The translations under genes and the position numbers were made by a program. A DNA stretch of 64,000 bases, taken from positions 57,569,585-57,633,584 of the forward strand of contig NC_088170.1 of assembly GCF_028769735.1 (NCBI RefSeq). The letters run 5' to 3'. Of the stretch, positions 1 to 13,034 are shown piece by piece (the stretch's first letter is position 1; each line of letters starts with the position of its first letter). Source of the DNA: Zonotrichia leucophrys gambelii (lineage: Eukaryota > Chordata > Aves > Passeriformes > Passerellidae). The notes below the pieces were generated by a model, which made no database searches, was not told where the DNA came from, and saw nothing but the letters and a program-made list of their open reading frames with translations.

Positions 1-3000
1 AGAATTCAAACAATTATTATCTCCCTTTTTGTAACCATTGTTTATAGATATGATTCTCCAGAGTATGCTATTCATAATTCACCAATAGTGTGAGAGAAGA
101 TTGGTAAAAGCCAAACAGGTCTTAAGACCACCATTGTTTCTGTAAGAACTATGATTTCTAATAATAAAGTGTTTTTTCATGACTTCTGATGATGGAGTTT
201 CTATCACCCTCTCTGTCCCTGATAGTCTTCAGCGATAAGGCAACTGCAAGTTGGGGTCAGCAGCCTCTTCTTCTATGGCGTAAAAAGGGCCAACAAACCA
301 ACAAACAAGGATTTACAGTAGCACCAAAGGCACAGTGAACATCCACTGTCAAAATACCTGTCATGTCTGTTTTTGAGAAACCACTGAAGCAAAGTCCACA
401 CAATACTGGACCCTCCAACCATAACCAATGCCTGCTTTCATGCTGCAAGAGAACAGCAATCCCAGAATGGCACAACTAAACATTATGAAGAGAAAACGAG
501 TGCTTAGAGAGTTAATACAACCTGACAGTTCCTTAAGGTACCATTTAATTACAGCATTAAAAGGCATTTACCAATTTTTATGTAAGCAACCCATCAACAG
601 ACAGCTGCTTACTTGTATTTGAAAAAAATGTCCTTTCACAGGAGAATGTTTGTCTTGCATACCTGATAACTAAAAATTTAGTTATAATGGAATATTAAAA
701 CAGACTGTATATTGCAAATGGTTGACAATCCAGTCCTTTAACAACAGTGCCTTCATGTGTTTATTATAGGCATTTTATTATTTTAAAGCTAAGATTCAAC
801 CACGTTTTATAGTTGTAATTCTGTCCTCCTACACATCCACAAGTAAATTAGGTCAATTCCAAACTATTTGTAAAACCTCCTACACAGAAAGCAGTTTGAG
901 ATTTTAAAACATAGTAAGTTTAAAATAAACAAAGTCAACCTACCAGTGTCACAAGCCTAGTGAACTGTCAATTTTTTGTTCTAGCCTAATAGGGCATCCC
1001 AAAGTATTATGAACCATACTGTGAGAATGACTGTCCTTGGCCAGAGATTGCATGCATACCACATTTCATAACATTTTAATAATGCTTATTATGTAAGTTT
1101 CCCTAATTAACTTCTAAATGTATTTCTACATTTGGCATCTGTAACATCCTGTGGCAATGAGTTCCAATATGTAATTATGTGTTGCATGAAAAAAATGCTT
1201 ATTTTAAACCTACTGCTGGGTAAAAGCTAGGAGTCCCAAAAATGTGTTAGAAGAAATGATGAATAATCATGCTCTCCCCATCCTCTCCATAACATTAGTA
1301 GCTTTATATACCTCTTGTATTTCTTCTGACCTCATTTCTTTTTCCAAGCTGCAGAGTTCTAATAATCTTGTTCAAACACAGGTATCTCTTTCCCCACACA
1401 TAACCTGGTTTGCTCTTATTAAAAGAAAGGACATCTGCAATTGTTTGCAATATTCCAGATGGGCCATGGATGTCATCATGATGTTTGTATAGAACAGCAA
1501 TGCAATTGCAAGCCCTCTTTTTTGAGTAGCAATAATTTAGACTGCCATGCATGTTAGTTACCCCGTTCCCTCCTGCAGGCATTATTGAATAACATTCTAT
1601 AGTTAATGCACTTGCCATTCCACTAATTTTTTATCTTGCATTATCTTCCCACAACTGTTCATGCTCACAGATTTGGGGGATCTTTATATTGTGGATGCTG
1701 TATGAATATAAGCTGCTACTTTGTTGTTCAGCTGCTTTCACAGATTTATTAAAGCAGCAAAGATCTTCATATAGATCATTGTAGGAGTCTATTCCTGGTT
1801 TGTGATAACTGATCTTCTATTCTCATCCTTTTTCCTCCTATCTTAAATAGTTATTTACATGACAGGACTTTTCACTCTTATGACTATATGATTTCTTCAA
1901 GAAACTTTGGCTGCTGCTGTCATGGTTGCTTAAGATGGTTAATTCACGTGGGGTTTACAGTTCTAACACAACCATGAACTCACATCCAAGCAAGCTATAA
2001 TCTGTCTACAGCAATCATGTTGGCTCTTCTTTGTTGTTTTATGTTGTATGTGTACATGTTCATTTTTCATATTTATTAACACATCTTACTTGATTCTATG
2101 AAGTTTTAATTAATTTTTATAAAGACCAAAATAAAACTTTTTTGGCTGTAGCTTCTTGTAAATTATGCTACATTTCCAAACTCAGTGATTACAGATGCAA
2201 ATTACTCGAGACCTGTTGAGTGTATCCTGATTAATTTGTTATTTTTAATCAGCTTGCTCTAGATTGTTTTCCCCTAATACTTGAGTGTCAAGCAGATCAC
2301 CTGTAACATCTTAAGTAGGCACTAGTGCAAAATGCTTCATATGCCCTGTATAATTAACATGAATGCAAAAAGCATCTTTGTGAGATTTGGTGCTAAACAC
2401 TTCTCTTCTGCTAGGGTACTCCCAAGTCTTGATCCTTTCTGGGCCTGGAGACTCGAAGGTTTCTTGCTTCTGATGTGTCTGAAAAATTTATCAAAGCTCT
2501 TTCTGCACCTTTCTTCTGGCTTTCACACATAACTTACCAGTTTTGTGTCCAAGTGTTTCCCACACTGGCTTACAATTCCTACTTTATGAAATCTTTCTTT
2601 ACCTGTTACAGATTTCCCTCCTGAGCAGTTTAATGATACTGAGTCTGGGGCATTTTTTCTTCCAGTATGACAGATGGCAGTGTTTACTCTAACATTTAAT
2701 ATGGTAACTCTTGATACCACTAAAAGCCTTATCCTTTAAGCTGTTTCTTTTAACAATTTCCTAACATGCATGCTCCCTTAGACATAGTTTTCTCTTTAAA
2801 ATGTTATGGCAACATATTTTATACTTACTCTTAAAACAATATGGCAACCATATTCATTATGATTAGTCATGTAGGGCAGCCCAACAATAATTTCATCTTA
2901 AACAAGGTCTTGCACATTGCACATTTCTCAAGAGCTACTCCTGTGATGAGCTGACAGCTTGTCAGAAAACCCAATACATCATTCTTCACTTCCACATTTA

Positions 3001-3464
3001 CTGAGTCTTCATACACATAACAAAACCATATAAAAGCAGGAAATGTTTCTTCCCTCAGCATCCTTTAGCACTTCACAGTAATGGTCCACCTCATTAACAT
3101 AGTTAATCTAACCCTCACCTTGCTGTGATCTATTTGCACACATATTCAAACCATAACTGTGCTTTCTTGTCCAGACATACATAGCCTTCACCATAAACCC
3201 TAACACAAAAATGCATCTGTCAGAATACAGTTTGTATTCTCATGTCTATAAAAATGTTTACCCCAGTATCAACATCCTCTTGTACCCATTTACTATGTTG
3301 CCAAGTATGCCAACATCTGGATTTCAAACCAGCATTCCAGCTCACACTCCATTTTTCACTTTTCAGACTTTGTCCAGAAGACCATCTGTTGTTATAACTG
3401 CTAATGGTCTGATTGATTTTTTTTTCTAATTCTTTATAAAAAGAAGCAATTGGGAAATACATAC
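1..3464 (-). other. SLC2A13 intron 4, 5' part (no gene seen)
   Basis: This is AT-rich intron following the exon 4 donor. I looked for the next expected exon, which would encode the rest of TM7 and TM8 after the QQLSGIN motif, on the minus strand and did not find it. All open frames here are short and show no family resemblance. No CR1 or LTR fragment was recognised. Confidence 0.8.
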
Positions 3465-3573
3465 ATGACGGTGTTAATCCCTGACAGTTGTTGAAACATC
3501 TGCAGACCACAACCCACAATTAAGGCTCTTCGAGTTGGAGGGTATGTTAGCATTCTGCAGATCACAGGTCCAG
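3465..3573 (-). CDS. SLC2A13: SLC2A13 exon 4 (TM7, QLSGIN motif)
   Basis: Read from 3573 down to 3465, the exon gives two bases that finish an Ala codon, 35 codons (GPVICRML... to ...GINTV), and two bases of the next codon (Met). It covers the end of the cytoplasmic loop and TM7. TM7 carries the QQLSGIN signature, whose polar residues line the sugar/inositol site in GLUT proteins. The acceptor follows a long T-rich tract and ends AAG (3574-3576). Two donors are possible. GTATGT after 3465 gives 109 bp and phase 2, and I prefer it because it is closer to consensus. GTATTT after 3461 gives 113 bp and phase 0. Both allow the conserved Met-Tyr-Tyr to be completed by the next exon. Reading on into the intron hits a stop after about eight codons. 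Identity is near certain; only the donor is open. Confidence 0.93.
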
Positions 3574-6500
3574 CTTAAAAAAAAAAACAACAACAAAAGA
3601 ATACATAATAGTTCTTAAGTGATTGCTATCAAGACAACGTTGCCAGGCATAGCAGATTTGCACCTTAGTTTCAAGCAAACTTGTATTACTTCACTTATTT
3701 TTGAACAATATGATCATTTCAGTTCTGTACTGTACTACAAAGAGGATTATCAGAAAGCCCAGGCAAAAAATGAAACCACTTTTGTACAGTGTCTACTACT
3801 GGTGTGAAATGTACTGACAGAATGGCTGCACCTGAATGTACTCAAAAGTTACCACAAAATATCACTCTTGTTTCCTTTCTAAAAGCTTCCATTTTTATTG
3901 AGAGGTTATTTCAGAAATGCCATTACTCAGGTCTGGATATTGGAGATGAAGTCTGCTCCTTAGTCCCCAAAATACCCAATTTCCACAGAGCAGTTGCAGG
4001 TGTGGGTACTTGGAAGGTACTGGACATTATTATTCTGCACAGCTTCAAGGCCAGCAGAGGGAGAGAGAAATTAATTACATTTATTCTATACCTTTGGTAG
4101 CAATGGCATGAGGCTGAATATAAGATTCAATGAAGAAAAAAAACCACAAAAATTTCTGGCTAACAGAAAAAGCTCTAAGACTTGAGAAGTATTCTATTAA
4201 AAAAAAATACAGAAAGCTATGGGATAATAGGCAAACATTTAAAATTCCTGACCACAGTATTTACTTGAACTCCTCTCTGCCCAGAGTACTGCTTTCAGTG
4301 CTTTTTCACAAGAAAAGTCTAGTGAAAAATACTGTGTTTTATACATCTTGTCACAACTAGCATACTTAGAATATCTAATCACAATATAAATAAGTCAAAA
4401 TAGTTACCATCAAAGAAAAAAAAAATAAAAAAGAGAGGGGAAGGGGATCTACGTATTTATATTTTCACTGTTTTCTGAGCATACAGAAAATATCAGAAGT
4501 ATTGATTTAGTAAAAAACTCTATATGAGTCTGTTAGTGAAGAACAATTTACATGCAGAATTTCAGCTTCAGAAAGCTGGCAAGCTACAAAGAGCTTCAAG
4601 AGTTTGACTCAAGAAGAGGGTTTAGATAACATTTTCTTCATTGAAAGATAATCAGACCTGCCTAAGAAAAACTTATTTTCATTTAAAATTATGGTATTCC
4701 TAATTCATTTCTCAATTGTATCATCATTTAACTTTGCTCCTTTAATAGCAGAATACAGCCTGACAAATTTTCTAGCTGGTTTCCAAGTAACACTAACACT
4801 CAGTCAGCACACAGTCCCACATGTCCTGCCATTTAGCCACACCATCACCTTAAAATTCTCCAAGTAAAACCAAGTGACAGATACAGTCAATCCACTGATC
4901 TCATAAGGTATTCCCAGGCTAGACACATGACATCACTGGGCTGACAAGGATTCCATACTCAAAGTGACATTTCCTCAGTGGAAAAGCACCAAAGCCAGCT
5001 GCTAGCAAGGAGTAGTCCACAGCTCAAATTTCAGAAAGAAAAAAAGATTTACTAATACATTTACCCATGAAGTTTAACACACAAACAACAGTCCTAAGGC
5101 CCTCAGACCCTGTGCCACACATGAGCATGGAGTCTTGGTTAAAAATCTTATCTGGCAACTGATTCTGCAGCATCTCTTGGAAACCCAGGCTGCTGAATGC
5201 CTAGGAGAGATCTTTCATTCTTCATAAACTCTGTATAAGATCCCTGAGTTCAAAATCTATCTTTTTTTTGAAGGGACATTTTGGATAACGTACATCTTCA
5301 AGGCCACCATCATGATCCTGCTCACTGAATAAGCTGGAGCTCTGCAGCAGGGACTGTTAGGAAGGGAGGCAGAATAATTTTTAATCATTCCTGAATCACT
5401 CAGCTATTTGATAGATGTTTATAAAACTTTATTTACAATACAGCATTGTGCAAAACAATTGGGAAGAAGGCACTAAAATGAATAGTGAGAAATTAAAGCA
5501 GCTGCTCTCAGACAATGGTTTGCAACGGAGAGGGAGTCTTGAACTCTCAACAAAGCTCCATCACACAAATCAGTTTGTGCATCTGAAGTGCAGCCCTGCA
5601 GAAATGCTGAGACCATATTGTGAAATTCAGACCTTTATATCAGAACTTTACATTTAAGACCCTTAGAACATCCAGTCAAGCTAAATTCAGTAAGTACTTG
5701 AAATTTTTCACTTCTGATTAATTTTATCAGAGAAATTATGCTAAAAATTATTATACTCAACTCAGTGTTTAAAAAGTTTTGCTCCAAACACGTACCATGG
5801 CAACTACCACATACCAATAGGCATACACAAAATTAAAGGATTTTCTTTCATAAAATTCACAGCCTTCAGGTTTACAAACCAATAAATGGAATGAAAGAAA
5901 TGCTAATCTCTGTATTAAAGGAGCTTTACAAACTCAACTAAAAAGCCCAAAGGACTTTGACTGTGAGGTAACTGATCTCATAATAGCAAATGAGTGTGAA
6001 ACTTTTTAATAAAATCATCTAGCTCTGAAACTAGCTATGCTATATTTGCATTTTCTTATCAGCACTCCTTCCATCCATATTGTTGAGTTCGTATGCCACC
6101 ATGTTCTTAAAAATAAACAACTCCAGGCATAATATGGATTTTAAGAACAGAAAATGTGTTTAAAAAAATGAATACAAAAAAAAAGTTCAGAATTAAATAC
6201 ATTTTCTTCTCAAAATAAGTCTTCTGAAAACTTAAATGGCACTTCAGTAGTTTCTGATAACCCTTAAATATACTGTCAGTTATGACAACAGAGTAAAATA
6301 GCACTAAACAATAAAACCATTACGCCTTTAAAAAATGGAACAACTTAACTGCCCATAGAACTAGAAGGAAACGGATGATTTAAACATACAACAGAGAAAA
6401 AAATATTTGGCAATTTTTAGAAAGGACAAAATAGGTATTTGTCCCCAAAAAGTCAATATTTTTATTAGTGATATTTCTGCTTTAATTGTTGTTGCTTTCA

Positions 6501-8469
6501 TCTAAGATATTTAGACATATTCCTGATCAAAATCACTTCATTTGAACTTGAGAAAACACCAAGATGCTTGTTTTCCTCCTCCTAATCTGTGAATAAAAAT
6601 GAAGTCAGAATGATGAGACCTCCTAAAGCCTTGATGAATTTAATGAGAATAGATTTGGCTGGACTTTTTGTGCTGTTGTTTCTGATAATTACTTTAACTG
6701 CAGTAAAATTCTTTCACACATAATATTTACAAGGTTCAAAACATGCTACAGTAAAGGGCAGCTAGAGCTTCCTCTGTGAAAAACAACAACATGAGATAAA
6801 GAGCAATGGAAAAACAAGGATGCTGCTGAAGGTGACATTACTTCAAGTGGTGATACACAAAGTGGACTGCTGGGATCCAAGTAGATATTTCATGGCATAA
6901 TCTGTCTACCAAAATAGAATTCATCCTTATAAGCAAAAAGCAAAAATAGAATTGGGAACTTTAGCTTCACATCCAAAAAAAAAAGCTTATTAGCTTACAC
7001 AGAGCCAAACAGGGAAGGAGAAGCTGTTCTTGTCAAAACATTACTTCTGAAAGTGAATGATACTCCAAACATTATATTTTATGACTGGTTATCTGAAACT
7101 TTTAATGGCAGCTTCCTATATTTTAGCAGTTATCTTTGTTACTAGGCATAACCTACAAGTTAGGTTATGGAAATTATGAATCACCTAGTAAGGCATTTTG
7201 ATTTTCATCAAAAATGAGCAAAATGGATTGTATGGCAATCATAGGAGCATGGGTATGATCCACAGCCAACTAAAAGATGAGATGATTTTCAAAGGCAACA
7301 CAACAAAAACCCTAGTTCTAAAATGAGCTTATGTAATGAAAGTTAAAAAGTAGAAAAATTAGTATTAATGAAGTCTTAATATCTGCTTCTGAAAAAGAAC
7401 TGCATTCACTTCCAGGAAAGAAGAAATTATAGTAAAGACATAAAGCCTAAAAATCCTACAGCAAAGGCAGGCAGACATCTGGTGCCTGAAAACCCTGTCA
7501 TTCCCCATCTCTCAAATTATTAGTAGAATAACTGGACAGATTTCACAGCCAGGAATCCATGGTTAGAGACTGGGCCCTGCCAGAGTCATTTGCAGGTTCA
7601 AACATTCTTCTGCCAGCTCATCTAGGTAACAGCTTGTAGCAACAGCTTAAAACCTTATAGGGCTCCTGCCAGCATTTTGTACTCTTCGCATTTCCAAAAA
7701 AGGCAGGTTTATCCAAGCAACAACACAGCCACTCATCAGTTTAGCATCAATGAAGCTAAAGATTCAGATTAGTTTTCTGGATCTTTCTTGTTCAAGTGCC
7801 CTCTCCTCACTCAGATAAACCTTCAAGGAACTGGTCTACAGCAGGGACCAAAAAAAGAAAGTTTGGGCCCGTGATCTCAATAACAGAGAACAAACATTGG
7901 AATTATTTCTGGATTTCTCTTCCTTATAAAATCACAGCTTCCAGTCCAGCCTTCTCTGCATCATCTGCAGAACCCTCCTGCAGACTCTCCCTTCACCTAT
8001 GACTCCTACTCTAAAGCACTTACAGCTAGGTATTATTTCCTGTGTATGAATAATATACTAAAACTAATATACTTTTCCTCCCCTTGCCTACCTATTACAT
8101 GATTATTTGCTAGAAGTATCAACTTCATTAATTTTTCCTTTCTGTAAAATGTAACAAATCAAAAGAAAACAGAATTAGCTTTAAGATCAAAACTGCATTA
8201 ATTATCCTGTGAAGATACAAACCAATTTTACTTAAGTACCATAGTACCATGCTCTTCCTCACTATCTTATAATGTTTCATTAACATTGGAAGAACTACTC
8301 CCAGCACTACAAGAAAATCCCTACCTCATGTAGCTTGTTAACCCTTTGAGAAAGCATGAGACTTTTTTTTTAACAGCACAGATCCCCATCAGCCAAGAAG
8401 GATAAAGACTGTCAGCTTGCCCAACAGCTGAGTCTTACCATCTTCCAGCTTTCCACAATTAAACAATCC

Positions 8470-9175
8470 AATGGTGTGCATACAGACTGGAAGAAGTACT
8501 CACTGGGAACAGCCCTGCCAAGAAGGACTCAGGGATTCTCATGGATGAAAAGCTGAGAAGTGATCTGGCAATATGTGAGCCCAGAGAGCCAGAGGTGTCC
8601 TGAGCTGCATCCAGAGCAGCAGGGCAAGGGAGGGGATTCTGCCCTTCTACTCCACCCTCATGACACCTCACCTGCAGTGCTGCGTCCACAAGAAAAACAC
8701 TGAAGCACAGCAGGTCTAAAGCAGGAGGAGGAAGGCACAAAGATGATCAGAGAGCTGGAGCATCTCTCCTACAAAGACATGCTAGGAGAGATGGGATTGT
8801 TGAGCCTCAAGAAGAACAGCTCTGGGGAGATGTTGTTGCAACTTTTTAGTACCTAAAAGCTTATTAAAAAGAGGAAGAGAGATTCTTTGCATGAGCAGAT
8901 AGTGACAGGACTAAGAGGAAAGGTTTTAAACTAAAAGAGGAGAGATTTAGATGAGATATTAAGAAGAAACATTTTACTTTGAGGGCGGCAAGACACTGGA
9001 ATGGGGTTGCCTAGAGAAGCTATGGATGCCCATTCCTGGAAATGGGCAAGGCCAGGTTGGATGGGGCTTTGAGCAAACTGGTCTTATGGAAGATTCCCTG
9101 CTCATGCCAGAGGGGTTAGGACTAAATGATATTTAAAGTCCTTTCCAATTCAAACCATTCTGTAATTCTATTCTG
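8470..9175 (+). mobile_element. CR1 LINE, 3' end fragment (~0.7 kb)
   Basis: This is a 5'-truncated chicken-repeat-1 non-LTR retrotransposon in plus orientation. The stretch matches the CR1 order I know: end of the ORF2 reverse transcriptase (block around 8600-8700 with 'CCTCATGACACCTCACCTGC'), then the '...GGAGCATCTCTCCTAC' block, then the 3' UTR with '...GGCCAGGTTGGATGGGGCTT'. It ends in the CR1 tail of ATTCTGTA/ATTCTATT-like octamers at about 9157-9175. Many indels and stops make it non-coding. The left boundary is approximate. CR1 does not normally leave target duplications, and none was seen. Confidence 0.93.
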
Positions 9176-9263
9176 AACAGACAGCCTGGTCAAAAAACAA
9201 ACAAAAGCTAATGAGACATAACCACCTAGATTCTAGAGATATAGGCTGCACAAAGAGGTTTTC

Positions 9264-9537
9264 TGCTGTCATTTTTGCAAAGCTCCCATACCTTCTCAGT
9301 GATTCCTCATGGGCACCTTCTCACAGCACTGACTCCTCCTTCACAGCACAGCCAACAAACTCCAGCTCTCTCCTCACCCAGCTAACCCACTCTTTTGTAG
9401 CACTCATCCTCTTATTGGGCACAGCTGTGGCCTGTAAAGGGCAGGCCTGTTCCTCATCTTTGGTGATTGGTACAGCTGCAACTCCTCAGGGGTGAGACTG
9501 CCTTCTGCACTATTCTCTTACATTCTATCCCTCCACA
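9264..9537 (-). mobile_element. Short solo LTR, copy 1, with 6-bp target duplication
   Basis: This is a 274-bp element with TG...CA ends and a perfect 6-bp direct repeat, GTTTTC, at 9258-9263 and 9538-9543. It is strongly similar along its length to 46228-46507 (same orientation) and to 43926-44208 (opposite orientation). Shared blocks include 'CTTTGGTGATTGGTACAGCT' here and in copy 3. No gag, pol or env sequence adjoins it, so it is a solo LTR, the product of recombination between two LTRs. A 6-bp duplication is typical of class II (alpha/beta-like) avian ERVs. The minus orientation assumes that the TGTGG end is the 5' end, which is tentative. An ORF crossing it at 9211-9495 is by chance. 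Confidence 0.88.
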
Positions 9538-10802
9538 GTTTTCCATGCCTAGATGAACTGAAAGGGCTTTTTTTGTTTGCTCAGGAAACCTGTATTTCAA
9601 ATAAATGGTCTCTCCAAATGATCTTTTTAATCCACACATTGTGAAAAGAAACCCTAATATAGATTTTTTTTTTTGTTTTGACAGCAAGTTGAGTTGGTCT
9701 TTGGGAGTTCTGAAAAATAAAGACATTTTCTTTTATCTGTAAAAGGAAAAATCTTTTCTTTGATACCACATTCTTTGATATAAAGCTTTGGTGATGGAAA
9801 ATCTATATGACTGAGTACTTGCACAAAGGCAGTAGCAATTAATAACACCTCTGAATAGAACAAGAAGCAGTGGAAAGTAGGGAAGCAAAAAAAAGGACTG
9901 CATTTTGGCTCTGTATGACTTGTTCTCTTATAGAAAACAGAATATGCTGTAATGAAGTCCTTTAAAACTAGAGAAACCACAACAAAACAGACAACAAAGA
10001 GTGGTCATTTACAAACAACAAAGAGTGCTGATGCCAGAGAGAGCTGAGAAAGTGGGCACAATGACCAACAAGAATCTGCACTGGGGAAATGGGACCCCAC
10101 TGTGATACCATCAGACCCATGGAGTGGGAGAATGAGCAAGGGGGAGGTTTTCCTATTTCATTGACATGAAAACTGGGCTGGGAGCAGAGAAAAGCAAGGA
10201 TCTCATTGTGATTTATTTCTGGCTGTGGAAAATACCTTAGAAATAAGGCAACAGATTCTAAGGCAGACTTGTGCATACCTACAGCCTGCAAATCAGCATT
10301 TCTTTTTTAGGGTCTGCTCCAGAATTCCTGCCTTACGTAGGGAACAGTTTTGTGACCCTCACTTAGAGCTGCAGAAAGCAGAGGAGGAAAGACAAGATGA
10401 TGTAGGAGCATTACGCAGGCAGCAACCAAAATAAGCCAAGTGTTGTAACAGCCTGCAGAGCTTCCCACCCCCCTCTCCCATCAAGCAGTGAAGTGCAGGG
10501 CAGAGCATTTAGCAATCTGGAATTAGAAGGCTTTTTTACTTTCATTTTAGTTGAGGAAAGAGATTTAACAAAGAACTGCAGTCAGGGGTGTGTGTTGCTG
10601 CTCCTTTTCAATTAAAAGAGCACTAAAAATGCTGATGATTCAAGAGATCCCTCCTAGCCAGCAGTCTATTCTCAAGCTGATTTTCCCAGCTGTTACTGTA
10701 TGAACACCTATATAGATATTGTATTTTATTGTCTGGACAACACACTTCAAACCTTACATTTTTTGCAATTTGTTTCTGCCAAAACTCCTGGCTTACTGAT
10801 AT

Positions 10803-10895
10803 TATTTTGCCCCCTCTATCCCTTGTTTCTAAATGAAATATCTTTCATTTAGAAAGATATTTCATTTAGAAACAAGGGATAGAGGGGGCAAAATA
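10803..10895. repeat. Perfect 44-bp inverted repeat with 5-nt spacer
   Basis: Bases 10803-10846 are the exact reverse complement of 10852-10895, separated by ATTTA (10847-10851). I checked base by base from the centre outward; the first mismatch beyond the arms is at 10802/10896. Inside the arms the 13-mer TTTCATTTAGAAA occurs at 10843-10855 and 10860-10872, and its complement at 10826-10838. The centre therefore contains a second, shifted inverted repeat. Such structure fits a fold-back template switch during replication. It does not have the ends or duplications of a known transposon, and it is too perfect for a typical microRNA hairpin. An assembly or library fold-back artefact is possible. 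Confidence 0.95.
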
Positions 10896-11845
10896 GCAAA
10901 CCACTAGCCTGAAGCCAGTGGTTTAACAGTAAAAGCATATTTATACTTCTTGCCCTTCAAAAGAATGAGACTCAGGAACCCATTCTCAGGAGGGAATGGG
11001 GAAAAAGAAAAGTTTAATAGAACTGAAAAAGGAGCCTGGAGGTCAATGAAAGTCTCCATAGGATTTTATGAATATAAGCAGTTATCCACTCCAGTATTTT
11101 GCTTTACTAATAGCACATTTAGCATAGACCATCTCCTTAAAAATGTTTAAAAACCCGATTTATCTAGGGGCCTAAAAAATTCCTCTCACTTTTTAATAAT
11201 CAGATGCTGTTAGCATAAGAGCTTCATTAAAAATAAAAGGAAAAAAGTTAAAATAGTGATGAGATCCAAATTTAAACTGATTTATAAAAACCTGCTTTGA
11301 AATCAGTACAATTTTAGCACAGCTCAGCTAAATTCCAAAAAGTAGTGAGAAGAAAAATCAAAAGATCACTGTAGGTCAAAGCTAAAGTGTTGTAACTTTG
11401 GCTTCCTAAGAACAGGACATCACCATCAATGGATATGTAGTGGATCGGCAGCACAGCAAAACAGCGTGTAGCTGAAAATAGTATGTCTTAAGAAACTGCT
11501 TCAACTTTCTTATTTTAAGAAAAGCATTTGAACTTGAGCACAAAGCTGAGTTTCACTGAAGACATAATGACAGATACACACCTAAATATTTCACCAAACT
11601 GCAGCCTAAGATCACACCTTACCTCAAGGTACTACTTAATTTATTACACTTCAGTATTAGCCATCTTCTATCAGAAACATCAAGGGCTCTAAGGCAACCA
11701 TTACCACTCAAGAACACCACGTTTTTCATCACAGAGGGCCAATCACATCCTCTGAGGAGGAGCAGGAGCATTATCAGTATGTCAAGGAAACATTTTTTTT
11801 CTCTCTGCCCTGCAGGTGCAAGCCCTGCAGCAGGAGCAGCACATC

Positions 11846-12408
11846 TGTCCTAGGTTACAATATAAAGCTGTATTCTACTCCCATCTTCAAGAGCTGTTGA
11901 AACCAGGAAGGGCATAGTTTTCTCCTTAATCTCCTATTAATGGGCCCATCAATGCCTTTTCCCCATGACTCAAAGATAACTCCCTCCCAGAGCCATTTCA
12001 GTTTAACAGGTAATTAAGGCCCCACAGCACGACTCAGAATGATATCAGCCCATTGTGAGATGCTCCACCCAGGGTGTGGAGCTAAGCCTCCCCACCTGGA
12101 TATAATCTGGGATTTGGGACACAAGAAGCAGTCTTTCTACTGGATTCCCAGAGGAATGGTTGCCCTTACCCACTGGTTTCCAGAGGACAAGAGCTACCAG
12201 ATTGTTTCTACAGGATCACCACTTCAACAAGACCACTTCATCTGGACTGCTACCATCACCCTAACTAGCAGGGTGTTAGGCTGTTTTCTGACTCTGTCAG
12301 TGGTTTTTCTTTTGTATTATTGCATGTATTTGGGTTTTTTTACCTTTTCCTAATAAATTGTATTTCTGACTTGGAGTCTCTCACTGGTTTTGCTTTCAAA
12401 CCAGAACA
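11846..12408 (+). mobile_element. Solo LTR (ERV), 563 bp, with 5-bp target duplication
   Basis: The element begins TGTCC, ends AACA, and is flanked by the perfect direct repeat ACATC at 11841-11845 and 12409-12413. A polyadenylation signal AATAAA lies at 12352-12357, followed by a T-rich stretch and a U5-like end, which fixes plus orientation. The 3' half matches a songbird LTR type that I recognise from memory. A 5-bp duplication fits ERV class I or III better than class II. No internal retroviral sequence is present, so it is a solo LTR. It landed just upstream of an older CR1 piece (12450-12630). Confidence 0.88.
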
Positions 12409-12449
12409 ACATCCCAGTGCTGCCTGAGCCTGGAGCAGAACCACCAAGG

Positions 12450-12630
12450 TGGGTGGGCTGGAGCACAGGACATACAAGCAGATGCTGAATCAGTTGGGAT
12501 TGTTCCACTTGAAAGAGAAAGTGAAGGGAAAAGGTTCTGCTGTCTACAGATACCTAGCAGAGGGGAAAGGAGAAAACAGACCCAGGCTTCTCAGAGGTTT
12601 GCAAGGGTAAGACAAAAGGCAACAGGTAAG
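12450..12630 (+). mobile_element. CR1 LINE fragment, old
   Basis: This is a decayed plus-strand CR1 piece. It aligns by eye with the segment just after the ORF2 stop: 'GGAGCACAGGACATACAAGC', then '...TTGGGATTGTTCCACTTG', 'GCTGTCTACAGATACCT', and 'CAGACCCAGGCTTCTCAGAG'. It lacks the terminal octamer tail, so both ends are truncated or eroded. It is more diverged than the copy at 8470-9175. Confidence 0.72.
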
Positions 12631-13034
12631 TTAAGTTGCAGAAAATTTGGACCAGATGTGAAGTCTGTTTATTTTGTAACATGGAAATGAAAAAATCCAG
12701 AAAGCGAGATGCAAATAGGTCATGGTCAAAAACTTCACTGATAAAGTTCACAATCTGCTCTAATTTATTCTGTTTTTATTAGGGATTGGATTAGAAAACC
12801 TTCAGAGGTCATCCACAAGATTTTTACATGAAACATACAGCATTCCTAAGATCTGTGATGGTACTAGTTATTACAACCAGTACTAATGAAAAAGTACATT
12901 TAGCACTTTTCATGGTTATCTTAACAGTGATTAAAAAGCAACATTACATACAAATCCTGTAAAACTCAATCATCTACATACTGCCAACAGCAGATGTTTT
13001 GCAATTTCAGTACTAGGCTTCATTAATCAAGAGC

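Noticed and set aside
1..3464. Possible SLC2A13 exon 5 downstream of exon 4
   Set aside because: Minus-strand frames were scanned for the sequence expected after the TM7 motif. None was found, so the exon probably lies outside the window.
8459..8740. 93-codon minus-strand open frame
   Set aside because: It is antisense to the CR1 fragment.
9211..9495. 94-codon plus-strand open frame
   Set aside because: It lies mostly within the short solo LTR copy 1. Similar open frames recur in the reverse complement of copy 2, so it is repeat sequence and not a gene.
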